DNA of 64,000 nucleotides from Hydrogenophaga sp. A37 (GCF_002001205.1 NZ_MUNZ01000150.1:1-64000); one strand, 5' to 3'; positions 38,690-49,523 are shown, numbered from the stretch's first letter. Numbers and translations: made by a program. Notes: generated from the letters alone by a model not told the origin.

Positions 38690-39538
38690 ATGCACATCGT
38701 CGTCTGCATCAAACAAGTGCCGGACTCGGCACAGATCCGGGTCCACCCGGTCACCAACACCATCATGCGCCAGGGCGTGCCGGCCATCGTCAACCCCTAC
38801 GACCTGTTCTCGCTCGAAGAAGCCCTGCGCCTGAAGGACAAGTTCGGCGGCAAGGTGACCGTGATGTGCATGGGCCCGCCACAGGCCGAAGAAGCGCTGC
38901 GCAAATGCATCAGCTTCGGTGCCGACGACGCGGTGCTCGTGACCGACCGCGCCTTCGCCGGCGCCGACACGCTGGCCACCTCCTATGCGCTGGCCGCCGG
39001 CATCCGGCAGATCGCCAAAGAGCAGGCGGTGGACATCGTCTTCACCGGCAAGCAGACCATCGACGGCGACACCGCCCAGGTGGGCCCGGGCATTGCCAAA
39101 CGCATGGGTCTGCAGCTGCTGACCTATGTGTCGCGCATCGTCGAGACCGATCTGGACGGCCGCACGATCACGGTGGAGCGCCGCGCCGAAGGCGGTGTGC
39201 AGGTGCTGAAGACCGCCCTGCCCTGCCTGATCACGATGCTGGAGAACACCAACGAGATGCGCTTCGCCAACCTGCCCGCCATGATCCACGCCGCCGCCTA
39301 CCCGGTGCGCAAATGGAGCAAGGAGGACGCCGCCATCGAAGACCTCGGCAAGATTGGTCTGAAGGGTTCGCCAACCGTGGTGAGCAAGGTTTTTGGACCT
39401 TCTCCGCGCACCGAGAAGGTGGAGATGCTGGACCTGGAAACCTCCAACCTGCGCGACATCTCGCTCAACCTGCTGCAGAAGGTTTTCACCCGCCACCCAA
39501 CACTCGAAGCCGATTTGTTGATGAAGGAAATGTCATGA
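38690..39538 (+). CDS. fixA: FixA, electron transfer flavoprotein beta subunit
   Basis: 282 residues from ATG 38690 with GGAG just upstream. [35 protein letters not shown] and [19 protein letters not shown] are typical ETF-beta/FixA segments. With FixB, FixC and FixX it forms a bifurcating NADH:ferredoxin/quinone oxidoreductase that makes low-potential electrons for nitrogenase at the membrane. Confidence 0.95.
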   Translation: MHIVVCIKQVPDSAQIRVHPVTNTIMRQGVPAIVNPYDLFSLEEALRLKDKFGGKVTVMCMGPPQAEEALRKCISFGADDAVLVTDRAFAGADTLATSYALAAGIRQIAKEQAVDIVFTGKQTIDGDTAQVGPGIAKRMGLQLLTYVSRIVETDLDGRTITVERRAEGGVQVLKTALPCLITMLENTNEMRFANLPAMIHAAAYPVRKWSKEDAAIEDLGKIGLKGSPTVVSKVFGPSPRTEKVEMLDLETSNLRDISLNLLQKVFTRHPTLEADLLMKEMS

Positions 39539-39545
39539 ACAAGAC

Positions 39546-39627
39546 CACCCCCGTCGCTGCGCTCCGCCCCTCAAGGGGCAACACCAGAAGCCCGGCAAAG
39601 CCGGTTCTGCGGTGTTTCCCGGTTGGC
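39546..39627 (+). repeat. Operon-internal mini-repeat, copy C
   Basis: Between fixA and fixB. Contains agcccggcaaagccggttct, the complement of the core in copies A and B, and is in the same orientation relative to transcription. Confidence 0.75.
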
Positions 39628-39653
39628 TTCCCTTCGTTCGCTGGAGATCTGAA

Positions 39654-40754
39654 ATGACCGAACCTGCTGCACCCGCCAAGCGCCCCGCCGGCCGCGGCCG
39701 CAACCTCGAACTGTCGGAAGAGCTCAAGGCCTACAAGGGCGTCTGGGTGTTCGTCGAACACGACCGCGGCCATGTGCACAGCGTGTCGTGGGAGCTGCTG
39801 GGCGAAGCGCGCAAGCTCGCCGACACGCTGGGCAGCCCGGTCGGCGCGGTGCTGCTGGGCGGCGCCGACGAGCACCTGGACAAGTTCGCGGCCGAGGCCA
39901 TCAGCTTCGGCGCCGACACCTGCTATCTGATGACCGACCCGGTGCTCAAGGGTTACCGCAACGAGCCCTTCACCAAGGGCCTCACCGACCTGGTGAACAA
40001 GTACAAGCCCGAGATCCTGCTGCTGGGCGCCACCTCACAAGGCCGCGACCTCGCGGGATCGGTGGCCACCACGCTGCTCACCGGCCTGACGGCCGACTGC
40101 ACCGAGCTCAACATCGACCCGGTCTCCAAAGCCCTGGCCGCCACACGCCCCACCTTCGGCGGCTCGCTCTACTGCACCATCATGACCCTGGCCTACCGGC
40201 CGCAGATGGCCACGGTGCGTCCGCGCGTGATGCTGATGCCCAAGGCCGACAGCAGCCGCAGCGGCACTCTGGTCCACGACATGCTGGGCATGGTGGAGAC
40301 ACAGATCGTCACCAAGCTGCTGGACTTCATCGCCGACGCCCACAGCAACAAGATCAACCTGCCCTACGCGGACGTGATCGTGAGCGGCGGCAAGGGCCTG
40401 AAGAACCCCGACAACTTCAAGCTGGTGTTCGAGCTGGCACGGGTGCTGGGCGGCGAGGTGGGTTCCACCCGGCCCTGCGTGCAGGCGGGCTGGGTCGAGG
40501 CCGAGCGCCAGGTGGGCCAGACCGGCAAGACGGTGCGGCCCAAGCTCTACATCGCCGCCGGCATCTCGGGCGCGGTGCAGCACCGCGTGGGCATGGAGGG
40601 ATCGGATGTGATCGTCGCCATCAACACCGACCCGAACGCGCCCATCTTCGAATTCGCGCACTACGGCATCGTCGGCAACGCGATGCTGGTGCTGCCGGCT
40701 TTGACGAAGGCGTTCGCCGAACACCTGTCCAAGCGCAGCGCACAAGTTGCCTGA
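39654..40754 (+). CDS. fixB: FixB, electron transfer flavoprotein alpha subunit
   Basis: 366 residues from ATG 39654 (GGAG seven bases upstream). N-terminal ETF domain begins [20 protein letters not shown]; the FAD site is in the C-terminal half, with [26 protein letters not shown] and [14 protein letters not shown]. The family holds the bifurcating flavin with FixA. Confidence 0.95.
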   Translation: MTEPAAPAKRPAGRGRNLELSEELKAYKGVWVFVEHDRGHVHSVSWELLGEARKLADTLGSPVGAVLLGGADEHLDKFAAEAISFGADTCYLMTDPVLKGYRNEPFTKGLTDLVNKYKPEILLLGATSQGRDLAGSVATTLLTGLTADCTELNIDPVSKALAATRPTFGGSLYCTIMTLAYRPQMATVRPRVMLMPKADSSRSGTLVHDMLGMVETQIVTKLLDFIADAHSNKINLPYADVIVSGGKGLKNPDNFKLVFELARVLGGEVGSTRPCVQAGWVEAERQVGQTGKTVRPKLYIAAGISGAVQHRVGMEGSDVIVAINTDPNAPIFEFAHYGIVGNAMLVLPALTKAFAEHLSKRSAQVA

Positions 40755-40778
40755 TCCCATACACCTTCGGGGAACGCC

Positions 40779-42089
40779 ATGAAAAAACCCTCTCAATTCG
40801 ACGCCATCGTGGTGGGCGCGGGGCCCTCGGGCAATGCCTGCGCCTACACCTTGGCCAAGGCCGGCCTCAAGGTCCTGCAGATCGAACGCGGCGAATACCC
40901 GGGTTCGAAGAACGTGCAGGGCGCCATCCTCTACAGCGACGCGCTGGAGAAGATCATTCCCGACTTCCGCGACGACGCGCCGCTGGAGCGCCACATCATC
41001 GAACAGCGCGTCTGGGTGCTCGACGACAACAGCTTCGTCGGCACGCACTACCGCAGCGATGAATACAACAAGCCGCCCTACAACCGCTACACCATCATCC
41101 GCGCGCAGTTCGACAAGTGGTTCAGCTCCAAGGTGCGCGAAGCCGGCGCGCTGCTGATCTGCGAGACCACGGTCAACCACCTCATCATGGACGGCGAGCA
41201 GGTGGTGGGCGTGCAGTGCGACCGCGAGGCCGGCGACGTGTACGCCGACGTGGTGATCCTGGCCGACGGCGTGAACAGCACGCTGGCGCGCAAGGCCGGT
41301 TTCCACGGCGAGATCAAGGACAGCAACGTCGCGCTCGCGGTGAAAGAGATCCTCTTCATGCCCGAAGACACGATCCGCCAGCGCTTCAACATCGGTGAAG
41401 AAGAAGGCGTGGTGATCGAGATGGTCGGCAAGATCACCGACGGCATGATGGGCACGGGCTTCCTCTACACCAACAAGGAATCGCTCACCATTGGCATCGG
41501 CTGCATGCTGGGCGATTTCAAGGGCAGCGTGAACAAGACCAGCCCCTACGCCCTGTTGGAAAAGCTCAAACAGCACCCGTCCATCGCCCCGCTAATCCAG
41601 GGCGGTGAGATGAAGGAATACGCCGCCCACCTGATCCCCGAAGGCGGCTTCTACGCCATCCCCAAGGTCTATGGCAACGGCTGGATGATCGTGGGCGACT
41701 CGGGCGGCTTCGTCAATGCGGTGCACCGCGAGGGCTCCAACCTGGCCATGACCACCGGGCGCCTGGCGGCCGAGACCGTGATCGCCGCCAAGGCCGCCGG
41801 CAAACCCATGAGCGAAGCGGTGCTCAAGACCTACAAGAACGAGCTCGACAAGAGCTTCGTCATGAAAGACCTGCACAAGTACCGCGACATGCCCGAGGTG
41901 TTCCACAAGAACAACCAGTTCTTCACCACCTACCCCGAGCTCGTGTCCAAGGCCGCGCACAAGATGTTCACGGTCGATGGCGTGGACAAGAAGACCAAGG
42001 AACGCGAGATCCTTTCCAGCTTCCGCACCTCGCGATCACTCACCGGCCTGGTGGGTGACGCCGTCAAACTCTGGAGGGCTTTCCGATGA
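40779..42089 (+). CDS. fixC: FixC, flavoprotein-quinone oxidoreductase
   Basis: 436 residues. [20 protein letters not shown] near 9 binds [21 protein letters not shown] near 155 and [20 protein letters not shown] near 310 are characteristic of the ETF-QO/FixC family. Passes electrons from FixAB to quinone together with FixX. The stop overlaps fixX start (ATGA). Confidence 0.95.
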   Translation: MKKPSQFDAIVVGAGPSGNACAYTLAKAGLKVLQIERGEYPGSKNVQGAILYSDALEKIIPDFRDDAPLERHIIEQRVWVLDDNSFVGTHYRSDEYNKPPYNRYTIIRAQFDKWFSSKVREAGALLICETTVNHLIMDGEQVVGVQCDREAGDVYADVVILADGVNSTLARKAGFHGEIKDSNVALAVKEILFMPEDTIRQRFNIGEEEGVVIEMVGKITDGMMGTGFLYTNKESLTIGIGCMLGDFKGSVNKTSPYALLEKLKQHPSIAPLIQGGEMKEYAAHLIPEGGFYAIPKVYGNGWMIVGDSGGFVNAVHREGSNLAMTTGRLAAETVIAAKAAGKPMSEAVLKTYKNELDKSFVMKDLHKYRDMPEVFHKNNQFFTTYPELVSKAAHKMFTVDGVDKKTKEREILSSFRTSRSLTGLVGDAVKLWRAFR

Positions 42090-42391
42090 GCGCCGCTGCC
42101 GTACATGTGAATGTCGAAGAGAAACTGTTTCAGAACCGCTACCGCGTGGATGCGGGCCGGCCGCACATCCAGATCAAGGATGCCAGCATCTGCGCCAACG
42201 ACTGTGCGCAGAAGTCATGCACCTATGTGTGCCCGGCCTCCTGCTACAAGACCGAAGGCAACGGCAGCGTGACCCTGATCACCGACGGCTGCCTGGAGTG
42301 CGGCAGCTGCCGGATCATCTGCTCGGAGTTCACCAACGTGAACTGGGAGTACCCGCGCGGCGGGCACGGCATCTTGTTTAAATTCGGTTGA
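42086..42391 (+). CDS. fixX: FixX, ferredoxin-like subunit
   Basis: 101 residues. Cluster ligands are seen in [19 protein letters not shown] and [11 protein letters not shown], the 4Fe-4S pattern of FixX. It completes the FixABCX complex at the membrane face. Confidence 0.94.
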   Translation: MSAAAVHVNVEEKLFQNRYRVDAGRPHIQIKDASICANDCAQKSCTYVCPASCYKTEGNGSVTLITDGCLECGSCRIICSEFTNVNWEYPRGGHGILFKFG

Positions 42392-42402
42392 ACAGGTTCG
42401 AC

Positions 42403-42487
42403 CCCGTTGCTTGCTCGCTGCGCGTAGCCGCATCCCCCTTCCAGGGGCAATGCCTGCGGCCCGGCGAAGCCGGTTCCGCGGCATTTC
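42403..42487 (+). repeat. Operon-internal mini-repeat, copy D
   Basis: Between fixX and the 2Fe-2S ferredoxin gene; contains gcccggcgaagccggttccg and the flanking palindrome ccccttccagggg. Confidence 0.75.
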
Positions 42488-42529
42488 TAGTTGAGACATC
42501 GGCACTTCGATCACACCAAAGGAACTCCC

Positions 42530-42853
42530 ATGCCCCGTCCTGCCCGCCACGTCTTCGTCTGCACCCAGAACCGTCCGCCGCAGCACCCGCGCGGCTCGTG
42601 CGCGAGCAAGGGCGGCACCGCCGTGCTGCAGGCTTTCTGGGCCGAACAGCAGAAGCGCCAGGCCTACGACCAGCTGTCGGTGACCTACTCGGGTTGCCTG
42701 GGCCCTTGCGATCAGGGCGCGAATGTGCTGATCTACCCGGAGGCGGTGATGTACCGCAACGTGACCGAAGCCGACGTGGCCGAGATCTTCAACAGCCACC
42801 TCGACGGCGGTGTGCCGGTCGAGCGGCTGCTGGCGCCGCAGACGGTCTGGTGA
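42530..42853 (+). CDS. Thioredoxin-like [2Fe-2S] ferredoxin
   Basis: 107 residues from ATG 42530. RHVFVCTQNRPPQHPRGSC and YSGCLGPCDQGANVLIYPEA give the four cysteines in the C-X12-C ... C-X3-C arrangement of thioredoxin-fold 2Fe-2S ferredoxins, as in the Azotobacter FeFdI known from nif clusters. Follows the fix genes and is probably in the same operon. Likely electron carrier for nitrogenase or cofactor assembly. Confidence 0.9.
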   Translation: MPRPARHVFVCTQNRPPQHPRGSCASKGGTAVLQAFWAEQQKRQAYDQLSVTYSGCLGPCDQGANVLIYPEAVMYRNVTEADVAEIFNSHLDGGVPVERLLAPQTVW

Positions 42854-42945
42854 ACCTGCTGACGGGGGGCCTGTTCGGTGGTGCGGTGTCGCCGGCCATC
42901 GAACGGCTGGTCGCCCAGCGCGCTGAAGGCCGCGTGCATGAATGA
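42850..42945 (+). CDS. Possible 31-residue small protein
   Basis: GTG at 42850 overlaps the TGA of the ferredoxin gene, and the frame gives NLLTGGLFGGAVSPAIERLV and an Arg/Glu-rich end, stopping at 42945. The coupling and sensible codon use make it plausible, but no family is known to me and it may be only an extension of the high-GC open frame. Confidence 0.35.
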   Translation: MNLLTGGLFGGAVSPAIERLVAQRAEGRVHE

Positions 42946-42983
42946 AGCACAATGCCTCATTCAGTGACCACTGCCCACCCCAC

Positions 42984-43439
42984 ATGAACCGACTGCTCGC
43001 CCTCTTCGCCGCCCTGCTCGTGACCGTGTCGGCACCCGCGTGGTCCCGCGACGAACCGCAAACCAACCTGCCGCGCGTGACATTGACCGCTGGCATGCAC
43101 CTGATCCATGCCCAGGTGGCGGCCACGCCGACACAACGCGCGATCGGGCTGATGTTCCGCCAGGACATGCCCGCCAACGAGGGCATGGTCTTTGTGTTCG
43201 ATGAGCCCGCCGGTCAGTGCTTCTGGATGAAGAACACTTTGCTGCCGCTCACCGCCGCCTTCGTTGCCGACGATGGCACCATTGTCAACCTGGCCGACAT
43301 GAAGCCGCAAACCGAGGACTCGCACTGTTCCGCCAAACCGGTGCGTTACGTGCTGGAGATGAACCAGGGCTGGTTTGCCAAACGGGGTTTGAAAGCAGGA
43401 ACGAAGCTCAGCGGGTCGCTGTTCGAGCCACGCCGCTGA
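42984..43439 (+). CDS. DUF192 family secreted protein
   Basis: 151 residues from ATG 42984. A signal peptide (MNRLLALFAALLVTVSAPA) is followed by ATPTQRAIGLMFRQDMP, GMVFVFDEP and CFWMKNTLLPLTAAFV, the hallmark of the DUF192 family. Function is not established. It is followed by a strong terminator shared with the converging icd gene. Confidence 0.9.
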   Translation: MNRLLALFAALLVTVSAPAWSRDEPQTNLPRVTLTAGMHLIHAQVAATPTQRAIGLMFRQDMPANEGMVFVFDEPAGQCFWMKNTLLPLTAAFVADDGTIVNLADMKPQTEDSHCSAKPVRYVLEMNQGWFAKRGLKAGTKLSGSLFEPRR

Positions 43440-43454
43440 CAGCACCACCTGCAC

Positions 43455-43499
43455 AACAAAACAGCCCGGATCGCTGACGCGAATCCGGGCTGTTTTGTT
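43455..43499. terminator. Bidirectional rho-independent terminator
   Basis: aacaaaacagcccggat pairs perfectly with atccgggctgttttgtt across an 11-base loop. A-rich and T-rich ends make it work for both the DUF192 gene and icd. Confidence 0.92.
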
Positions 43500-43539
43500 G
43501 GGGGGCTGCGCCGTCCATTGGGCGGTGCAGCCTGGCCGA

Positions 43540-45780
43540 TCAGGCCTTGGCTGCCGCCTCCAGGACCGCGTTGAGCGTCTGGCTGGGGCGCATCACCTGC
43601 GAAAGCTTGTCGAAATCTGGCTTGTAGTAGCCACCGATGTCCACCGGCTGGCCCTGAACGGCCGCGAGTTCGGCCACGATGGTCTTCTCGTTGTCGGCGA
43701 GTTGCTGGGCCAGTGGCGCAAACTTCGAGGCCAGCGCGGTGTCCTCGGTCTGCGCTGCCAGCTCCTGCGCCCAGTACAGGGCCAGATAGAACTGGCTGCC
43801 GCGATTGTCGAGCTGGCCGGTTTTGGGCGACGGGTTCTTGTTGTTGTCCAGCAGCTTGCCGGTGGCGCTGTCCAGCGTCTTGGCCAGGATCTTGGCCTGG
43901 TTGTTGCCGGTCTTGAGACCGAGGTCTTCGAGCGACACCGCGAGCGCGAGGAATTCACCCAGCGAGTCCCAGCGCAGGTGGTTTTCCTCCACCAGCTGCT
44001 GCACGTGCTTGGGCGCCGAGCCACCCGCACCCGTTTCGTACATGCCCCCACCTGCCATCAGCGGCACGATGGACAGCATCTTGGCCGAAGTGCCCAGCTC
44101 CATGATGGGGAACAGGTCGGTCAGGTAGTCGCGCAGGATGTTGCCGGTGGCGCTGATGGTGTCCAGCCCGCGGACCACGCGCTCCAGCGTGTAACGCATG
44201 GCACGCACCTGGCTCATGATCTGGATTTCCAGACCGGCGGTGTTGTGCTCGTGCAGGTACATCTTGACCTTGGTGATCAGTTGGGCCTCGTGCGGACGGT
44301 AGGCGTCGAGCCAGAACACGACCGGCATGCCCGAGTTGCGCGCGCGGTTCACGGCCAGCTTGACCCAGTCGCGAATGGCGGCGTCCTTGACCTGGCACAT
44401 GCGCCAGATGTCGCCCTTCTCCACGTTCTGGCTCAGCAACACTTCGCCGGTGGCGAGGTCGGTGATGTTGGCCACGCCGTCTTCGGTGATCTCGAAGGTC
44501 TTGTCGTGCGAGCCGTATTCCTCGGCCTGCTGGGCCATCAGGCCGACGTTGGGCACCGTGCCCATGGTCTTGGGGTCGAAGGCGCCGTGCCACTTGCAGA
44601 AGTTGATGATCTCCTGGTAGATGCGGGCAAAGGTCGACTCGGGCATCACGGCCTTCACGTCCTTCAGGCGGCCGTCGGCGCCCCACATCTTGCCGCCGTT
44701 GCGGATCATGGCAGGCATCGAGGCATCGACGATGATGTCGTTGGGCGAGTGGAAGTTGGTGATGCCCTTGGCAGAGTCCACCATCGCCAGCTCAGGGCGG
44801 TGCTCGTGGCAGGCGTGCAGGTCGCGCTTGATCTCGTCCTGCTTGCTTTGCGGCAGCGTGGAAATCTTGTCGTACAGGTTGGCCATGCCGTTGTTGACGT
44901 TCACGCCCAATTCTTCGAACAGCTTGGCGTGCTTCTCGAACGCATCTTTGTAGAAGATCTTGACGCAGTGGCCGAACACGATGGGGTGCGAGACCTTCAT
45001 CATGGTGGCCTTCACGTGCAGCGAGAACATCACGCCCGTCTTGTAGGCGTCGTCGATCTCTTTCTCGTAGAACTCCATGAGCGCCTTCTTGCTCATGAAC
45101 ATGCTGTCGATGACTTCGCGGTCAAGCAGCGACACCTTGGGCTTGAGCATGATGGTCTTGCCGCTGGCGGTGATGAGTTCCATCTTCACGTCGCGGGCCT
45201 TGTCCAGCGTGATGGACTTTTCGCCGTGATAGAAGTCGCCGTGGTGCATGTGCGAAACGTGCGAACGCGAAGCTTGGCTCCAATCGGCCATGCTGTGCGG
45301 GTTCTTGCGCGCAAACTCCTTCACGGCGCGCGGCGCGCGGCGGTCGGAGTTGCCCTCCCGAAGCACCGGGTTCACGGCGCTGCCGATGCAACGGGCGTAG
45401 CGGGCGCGAATGGCCTTCTCTTCTTCCGTCTTGGCCACTTCGGGGTAGTCGGGCACGGCATAGCCCTTCTCTTGCAGCTCCTTGATCGCAGCGATCAGCT
45501 GCCCCTGAGAGGCGCTGATGTTGGGCAGCTTGATGATGTTGGCACTGGACTGCAGCGTCAGCTTGCCGAGTTCCGCCAGGTAGTCAGGCACCCGCTGCTC
45601 TTCGGTCAGGAAGTCCGGAAACGTGCCGAGAATGCGCGCAGCAACCGAGATGTCGCTGGTCTCCACATTCACACCTGCCGGCGCGGTGAACGCGCGAATG
45701 ATCGGCAGAAAAGCGCTGGTGGCCAACAGCGGCGCTTCGTCGGTCAGCGTGTAAATGATGGTGGATGGTTGGGTGCTCAT
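43540..45780 (-). CDS. icd: Monomeric NADP-dependent isocitrate dehydrogenase
   Basis: 746 residues, the length of the monomeric class. [20 protein letters not shown] at the start, [19 protein letters not shown], and [15 protein letters not shown] are typical. It converts isocitrate to 2-oxoglutarate with NADPH in the TCA cycle; 2-oxoglutarate is also the NifV substrate and a nitrogen signal. Single-gene unit with its own terminator. Confidence 0.97.
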   Translation of the reverse strand: MSTQPSTIIYTLTDEAPLLATSAFLPIIRAFTAPAGVNVETSDISVAARILGTFPDFLTEEQRVPDYLAELGKLTLQSSANIIKLPNISASQGQLIAAIKELQEKGYAVPDYPEVAKTEEEKAIRARYARCIGSAVNPVLREGNSDRRAPRAVKEFARKNPHSMADWSQASRSHVSHMHHGDFYHGEKSITLDKARDVKMELITASGKTIMLKPKVSLLDREVIDSMFMSKKALMEFYEKEIDDAYKTGVMFSLHVKATMMKVSHPIVFGHCVKIFYKDAFEKHAKLFEELGVNVNNGMANLYDKISTLPQSKQDEIKRDLHACHEHRPELAMVDSAKGITNFHSPNDIIVDASMPAMIRNGGKMWGADGRLKDVKAVMPESTFARIYQEIINFCKWHGAFDPKTMGTVPNVGLMAQQAEEYGSHDKTFEITEDGVANITDLATGEVLLSQNVEKGDIWRMCQVKDAAIRDWVKLAVNRARNSGMPVVFWLDAYRPHEAQLITKVKMYLHEHNTAGLEIQIMSQVRAMRYTLERVVRGLDTISATGNILRDYLTDLFPIMELGTSAKMLSIVPLMAGGGMYETGAGGSAPKHVQQLVEENHLRWDSLGEFLALAVSLEDLGLKTGNNQAKILAKTLDSATGKLLDNNKNPSPKTGQLDNRGSQFYLALYWAQELAAQTEDTALASKFAPLAQQLADNEKTIVAELAAVQGQPVDIGGYYKPDFDKLSQVMRPSQTLNAVLEAAAKA

Positions 45781-45960
45781 GAGATGGCTCCTGATGTCGT
45801 TGTTGGAGTTCCGCTGATCCGTACGAGGATCGGCCGAACCGGGAGATGGTGTGAGATTTTGCTTTCAGTCCTCTGACCTCAAACCCAAAATTCGAATCGT
45901 TATCCCATATAGCGAAAATTGCTGGCAAATAGTTGAACTTTTTTTCGCAGCGCAAAGCAA

Positions 45961-45993
45961 AAAGGGCCCGAAGGCATGGCCTTCGGGCCCTTT
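45961..45993 (-). terminator. Terminator of sodB
   Basis: aaagggcccgaaggc and gccttcgggcccttt form a 15-base perfect stem with a three-base loop, followed on the minus strand by a T run. Confidence 0.9.
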
Positions 45994-46012
45994 CAACCAG
46001 CGTGCAATCCGA

Positions 46013-46594
46013 TCAGGCGAAGTTGGCTTCGGCGAACGACCAATTGACCAGCTTGTCGAGGAAGGTTTCGACGAACTTGGGGCGCATGTTGCGGTAGTCG
46101 ATGTAGTAAGCGTGTTCCCACACGTCCACTGTCAGCAGCGCCTTGTCGGCGGTGGTCAGTGGGGTGCCGGCGGCGCCCATGTTGACGATGTCCACCGAGC
46201 CGTCGGCCTTCTTCACCAGCCAGGTCCAGCCCGAACCGAAGTTGCCCACGGCGCTTTTGACGAAAGCTTCCTTGAAGGCGGCGTAGCTGCCGAACTTCGT
46301 GTTGATGGCCGCAGCCAGTGCACCGGAAGGTTCGCCGCCGCCGTTGGGCTTCATGCAGTTCCAGAAAAAGGTGTGGTTCCAGATCTGGGCCGAGTTGTTG
46401 TACACGCCGCCGCTGGACTTCTTGATGATGGACTCCAGGTCCATGGCTTCAAACTCGGTGCCCTTTTGAAGGTTGTTGAGGTTGACCACATAGGCGTTGT
46501 GGTGCTTGCCGTGGTGAAACTCCAGCGTTTCCTGGGAGTAGTGAGGCGCCAGGGCGTCGATGGCGTATGGCAGTGGTGGCAGGGTGTGTTCCAT
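46013..46594 (-). CDS. sodB: Iron superoxide dismutase
   Basis: 193 residues. Metal ligands: His27 region in LEFHHGKHHNAYV, His in WNHTFFWNCM, and DVWEHAYYIDYRN near 160. GGGEPSGALAAAI and FGSGWTWLV are typical of Fe-SOD. Removes superoxide in the cytoplasm, useful near oxygen-sensitive nitrogenase. Confidence 0.96.
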   Translation of the reverse strand: MEHTLPPLPYAIDALAPHYSQETLEFHHGKHHNAYVVNLNNLQKGTEFEAMDLESIIKKSSGGVYNNSAQIWNHTFFWNCMKPNGGGEPSGALAAAINTKFGSYAAFKEAFVKSAVGNFGSGWTWLVKKADGSVDIVNMGAAGTPLTTADKALLTVDVWEHAYYIDYRNMRPKFVETFLDKLVNWSFAEANFA

Positions 46595-46725
46595 GTGGGG
46601 TCCTCTTGTGTGGAAAGTGAAAAAGGAGCGGTCGGTGTTGAGTCAGGCCGCAGGGTGCTGGGGCATTGTAGGCAAGACCACGCCCGGCTGCAGGCGACGG
46701 AAATTCCGGCGCCGGCACGATGGTC

Positions 46726-48018
46726 TTAATGGTCGACCGTGATGCCCAGTTCGCCGTCGGCCAGCGTGGCCCGCAGCGCTTGCCCGGGTCTGGCCTGGCT
46801 CTTGCGCATGATGGCCAGTCCTTGTGGATCGGTCAGGAACGCATAGCCGCGCTCCAGCACCAGGCGCGGATCGAGCAGCGCCAGCGCGGCGGCGCTTTGG
46901 TCGATCCGCCGCGAGTGCGCCTCCAGCGCCCGGTGCGCGCCTTGCGGCAGAGACCGCTGCAGCACATCCAGGCGGTGGTTCTGGTGTTGCCGGAACAGCA
47001 TCAACGCACTTTGTATCCGGTGCTGCACCCCAGCAAGCTGCTGGCGACTGTCGTGCAGGCGGCCAGAGGGCCGTCCCAGGCGCTGAGCCAAACGGTCCAA
47101 TCGCTGGGCGCGCTGATCGACGGCGCTGTAGACGGCCTCATCGAGGCGATCCTGAAGGTAGACCAGTTCGCCGAGCCGGGTCTCACGCGACGGTGCGCAC
47201 AGCTCGGCCGCGGCCGTCGGTGTGGGCGCACGCAGATCGGCCACGAAATCGGCCAAGGTGAAATCGGTCTCATGCCCGACACCACAAACCACCGGCATGG
47301 GCGCGCGGGCCAGGGTGCGCACCAGCGCCTCATCATTGAACGACCAGAGGTCTTCCAGCGATCCGCCGCCCCTCACCACCAGCAACACCTCGCTCTCGCC
47401 GTGCACTTGGTGGCGCTGGTAAACGGCTTCAAGAGCGCGACACAGTTCGGCGGGCGCCTGCATACCCTGCACCGCGGCGGGATAGATCAACACCGGGATG
47501 TGGGGCACGCGCCGCCGCAAGGCCGTGACCACGTCCCGGAGCGCTGCAGCCCCCAGCGAGGTGACAACCCCGATGCTGCGCGGCTGGGCTGGCAACGGGC
47601 GTTTGCGCGCCGGGTCGAACAGGCCCTCGGCTTCCAGCTTCGCCTTGAAGCGCAGGAACTGCTCGAACAGCGCTCCCTGTCCGGCGGGCTTGAGGCTCTC
47701 AACGATGAGCTGGAGATCACCCCGGGGACCATAGACATCAAGCTTGCCTTGTGCCTCGACCAACAAGCCATCGCGGGGGGTGAAGTTCAGTTGCTCCGCA
47801 GCGCGCTTGAACATGGCGCACCGCACCTGCCCGCTGTCGTCCTTCAGCGAAAAATAACAATGGCCGCTGGCTGCACGTGAAAAGCCCGAAACCTCGCCGC
47901 GCACCGCCACTGGATTGAATCGCACCGACAAGGTGTCAGCAATGGCGCGCATCAGGGGACCAACCGCCCAGACACGCCGCGTCAATGGGGTCTCCGCGTC
48001 GAAAAATGGCTCAGACAC
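46726..48018 (-). CDS. xseA: Exodeoxyribonuclease VII large subunit
   Basis: 430 residues from GTG 48018 (GGAG six bases upstream); a GTG at 48060 would add 14 residues. The OB-fold N-terminus (RGEVSGFSRAASGHCYFSLK) and catalytic core SIGVVTSLGAAALRDVVTAL, VVRGGGSLEDLWSFNDE and GVGHETDFTLADFVADLRAPTP are diagnostic; the helical C-terminus follows. Degrades single-stranded DNA with XseB, which is not in this window. Confidence 0.95.
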   Translation of the reverse strand: MSEPFFDAETPLTRRVWAVGPLMRAIADTLSVRFNPVAVRGEVSGFSRAASGHCYFSLKDDSGQVRCAMFKRAAEQLNFTPRDGLLVEAQGKLDVYGPRGDLQLIVESLKPAGQGALFEQFLRFKAKLEAEGLFDPARKRPLPAQPRSIGVVTSLGAAALRDVVTALRRRVPHIPVLIYPAAVQGMQAPAELCRALEAVYQRHQVHGESEVLLVVRGGGSLEDLWSFNDEALVRTLARAPMPVVCGVGHETDFTLADFVADLRAPTPTAAAELCAPSRETRLGELVYLQDRLDEAVYSAVDQRAQRLDRLAQRLGRPSGRLHDSRQQLAGVQHRIQSALMLFRQHQNHRLDVLQRSLPQGAHRALEAHSRRIDQSAAALALLDPRLVLERGYAFLTDPQGLAIMRKSQARPGQALRATLADGELGITVDH

Positions 48019-48369
48019 AGGCGTCTCCGGGGAGATTGTGTCCACAGACTGCGCAAACACTGAGGTTTTCGCATCCAGAAGGGCTCGAGGCCAAAGCGGT
48101 CGGGCAAGCCATTGATTTCAAACGATTTTGCACTGCCTGTTTGGTCATCGAAATGTGGAATTCCAGCCAGGCTGCGGGATTGGAGCGAATGGGGCAGTGG
48201 TTCTGCACAAAGTTATCCACAGAATCTGTGCATGACCCAAGGGTCACAAAACACATGGGCTTCGCCGAGTTAACCGGGCCTGCAGCCGACCGGACGGGGC
48301 CAGAGCCTGAGACATAATCCCACGATTGCACTGGAGCCGCGACGCGGCTGTTTGTCTGGAGCCCTGATT
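48019..48369. other. Divergent xseA / exbB spacer
   Basis: About 350 bases between divergent genes. It holds one perfect DnaA-type box (ttatccaca, 48213-48221) and a related tgtgtccaca near 48037, but not a cluster. No gene or clear -35/-10 pair was identified. Confidence 0.5.
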
Positions 48370-49011
48370 TTGTTTTCCATCATACAAGCCGCTGGCTGGC
48401 CGATCTGGCCGCTCATTTTCTGTTCCGTCGTCGGTCTGGCCTTGGTCATCGAACGGTTCATCAGCCTCAAAAGCGACAAGATCCTGCCGCCCAAATTGCT
48501 GGACGAAGCGATCATGGTGTCCCGCAACGGTGTTCCCGGGCCCGATGTGGTGACCCAGCTGGAACAGAACTCCGCCTTTGGCGAGGTGTTGGCCAGCGGT
48601 TTCCGTGCCCTCAACAGCAACCCCCGCGCCAGCGAGGAGGATCTGCGCTCCAGCCTGGAAGGCGCGGGGCGCATGGCGGCCGCCAAACTGCAGCGGTACC
48701 TGGGCGCGCTCGCGACCATCGCCTCGGCCGCGCCGCTCTTGGGTCTTTTGGGCACCGTGATCGGCATGATCGAGATCTTCGGCTCCCAGGGCGGCGACGG
48801 TGGCATGGGCACGGTGCCCGGCGGCGGCAATCCGGCTCAGTTGGCCAATGGCATTTCGATCGCGCTGTACAACACCGCCTTCGGTCTCATGGTGGCCATC
48901 CCTGCGCTGATCTTCTGGCGCTATTTCCGCGGACGGGTGGACGAGTACCTGCTGGGCATGGAGTTGGCCTCCGAACGCTTTGCGCGCCATCTTGTCACGC
49001 TGCGCAAATGA
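48370..49011 (+). CDS. exbB: ExbB/TolQ-type MotA-family proton channel protein
   Basis: 213 residues from TTG 48370, chosen because GGAG lies eight bases upstream and homologues start FSIIQAAGWPIWPL. Three membrane segments: about 8-30, 112-135 and 160-185. LGALATIASAAPLLGLLGTV followed by IGM is the conserved MotA/TolQ core. With the following ExbD it energises outer-membrane transport or similar. Confidence 0.9.
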   Translation: MFSIIQAAGWPIWPLIFCSVVGLALVIERFISLKSDKILPPKLLDEAIMVSRNGVPGPDVVTQLEQNSAFGEVLASGFRALNSNPRASEEDLRSSLEGAGRMAAAKLQRYLGALATIASAAPLLGLLGTVIGMIEIFGSQGGDGGMGTVPGGGNPAQLANGISIALYNTAFGLMVAIPALIFWRYFRGRVDEYLLGMELASERFARHLVTLRK

Positions 49012-49066
49012 TCTGCACCCACCTGCGCATGAAGACGATCAAACCACTCCCGCCAAGGACGTCAGC

Positions 49067-49507
49067 ATGAACTTCCGCCCGGGCACCCGTGATGAACCCG
49101 AGATCAACCTGATCCCGTTCATCGACATCCTGCTGGTCGTGTTGATCTTTCTGATGCTCACCACGACCTACAGCAAGTTCACACAGCTGCAGGTGAACCT
49201 GCCGGTGGCCGACGCCCAAGCGCAACGAACCACGCCCAAGGAAGTGATCGTGTCGGTGAGCAGCGACGGCCGCTATGCCCTCAACCAGGACGTCCTGGAC
49301 GGTGTGAGCGTCGAGGTCCTCACCCGCGCTTTGCAACAGGCCGCGCAGGACACGCGCGAAGTCGTGATCATCATCAGCGCCGATGCGGCCGCAACCCACC
49401 AGTCGGTCATCAACGTGATGGACGCGGCCCGGCGCGCCGGGCTGGTGCAGATCACCTTCGCCACCCAGCAGTCGGGCACGGCTCCCTCGCGCGGCAAGAA
49501 GTCCTGA
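49067..49507 (+). CDS. exbD: ExbD/TolR-type biopolymer transport protein
   Basis: 146 residues from ATG 49067. EINLIPFIDILLVVLIFLML is the single membrane helix with the key Asp; the periplasmic domain VIVSVSSDGRYALNQ and ADAAATHQSVINVMDAAR follows. Pairs with ExbB. Confidence 0.92.
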   Translation: MNFRPGTRDEPEINLIPFIDILLVVLIFLMLTTTYSKFTQLQVNLPVADAQAQRTTPKEVIVSVSSDGRYALNQDVLDGVSVEVLTRALQQAAQDTREVVIIISADAAATHQSVINVMDAARRAGLVQITFATQQSGTAPSRGKKS

Positions 49508-49523
49508 TCTTTTCAGCGCCAAC

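Noticed and set aside
43495-45876. 793-codon plus-strand frame opposite icd
   Set aside because: Antisense to a full-length monomeric isocitrate dehydrogenase and starts inside its terminator.
48213-48221. DnaA box ttatccaca as a hint of a replication origin
   Set aside because: Only one perfect box and no cluster, AT-rich unwinding region, or dnaA/parA genes nearby.
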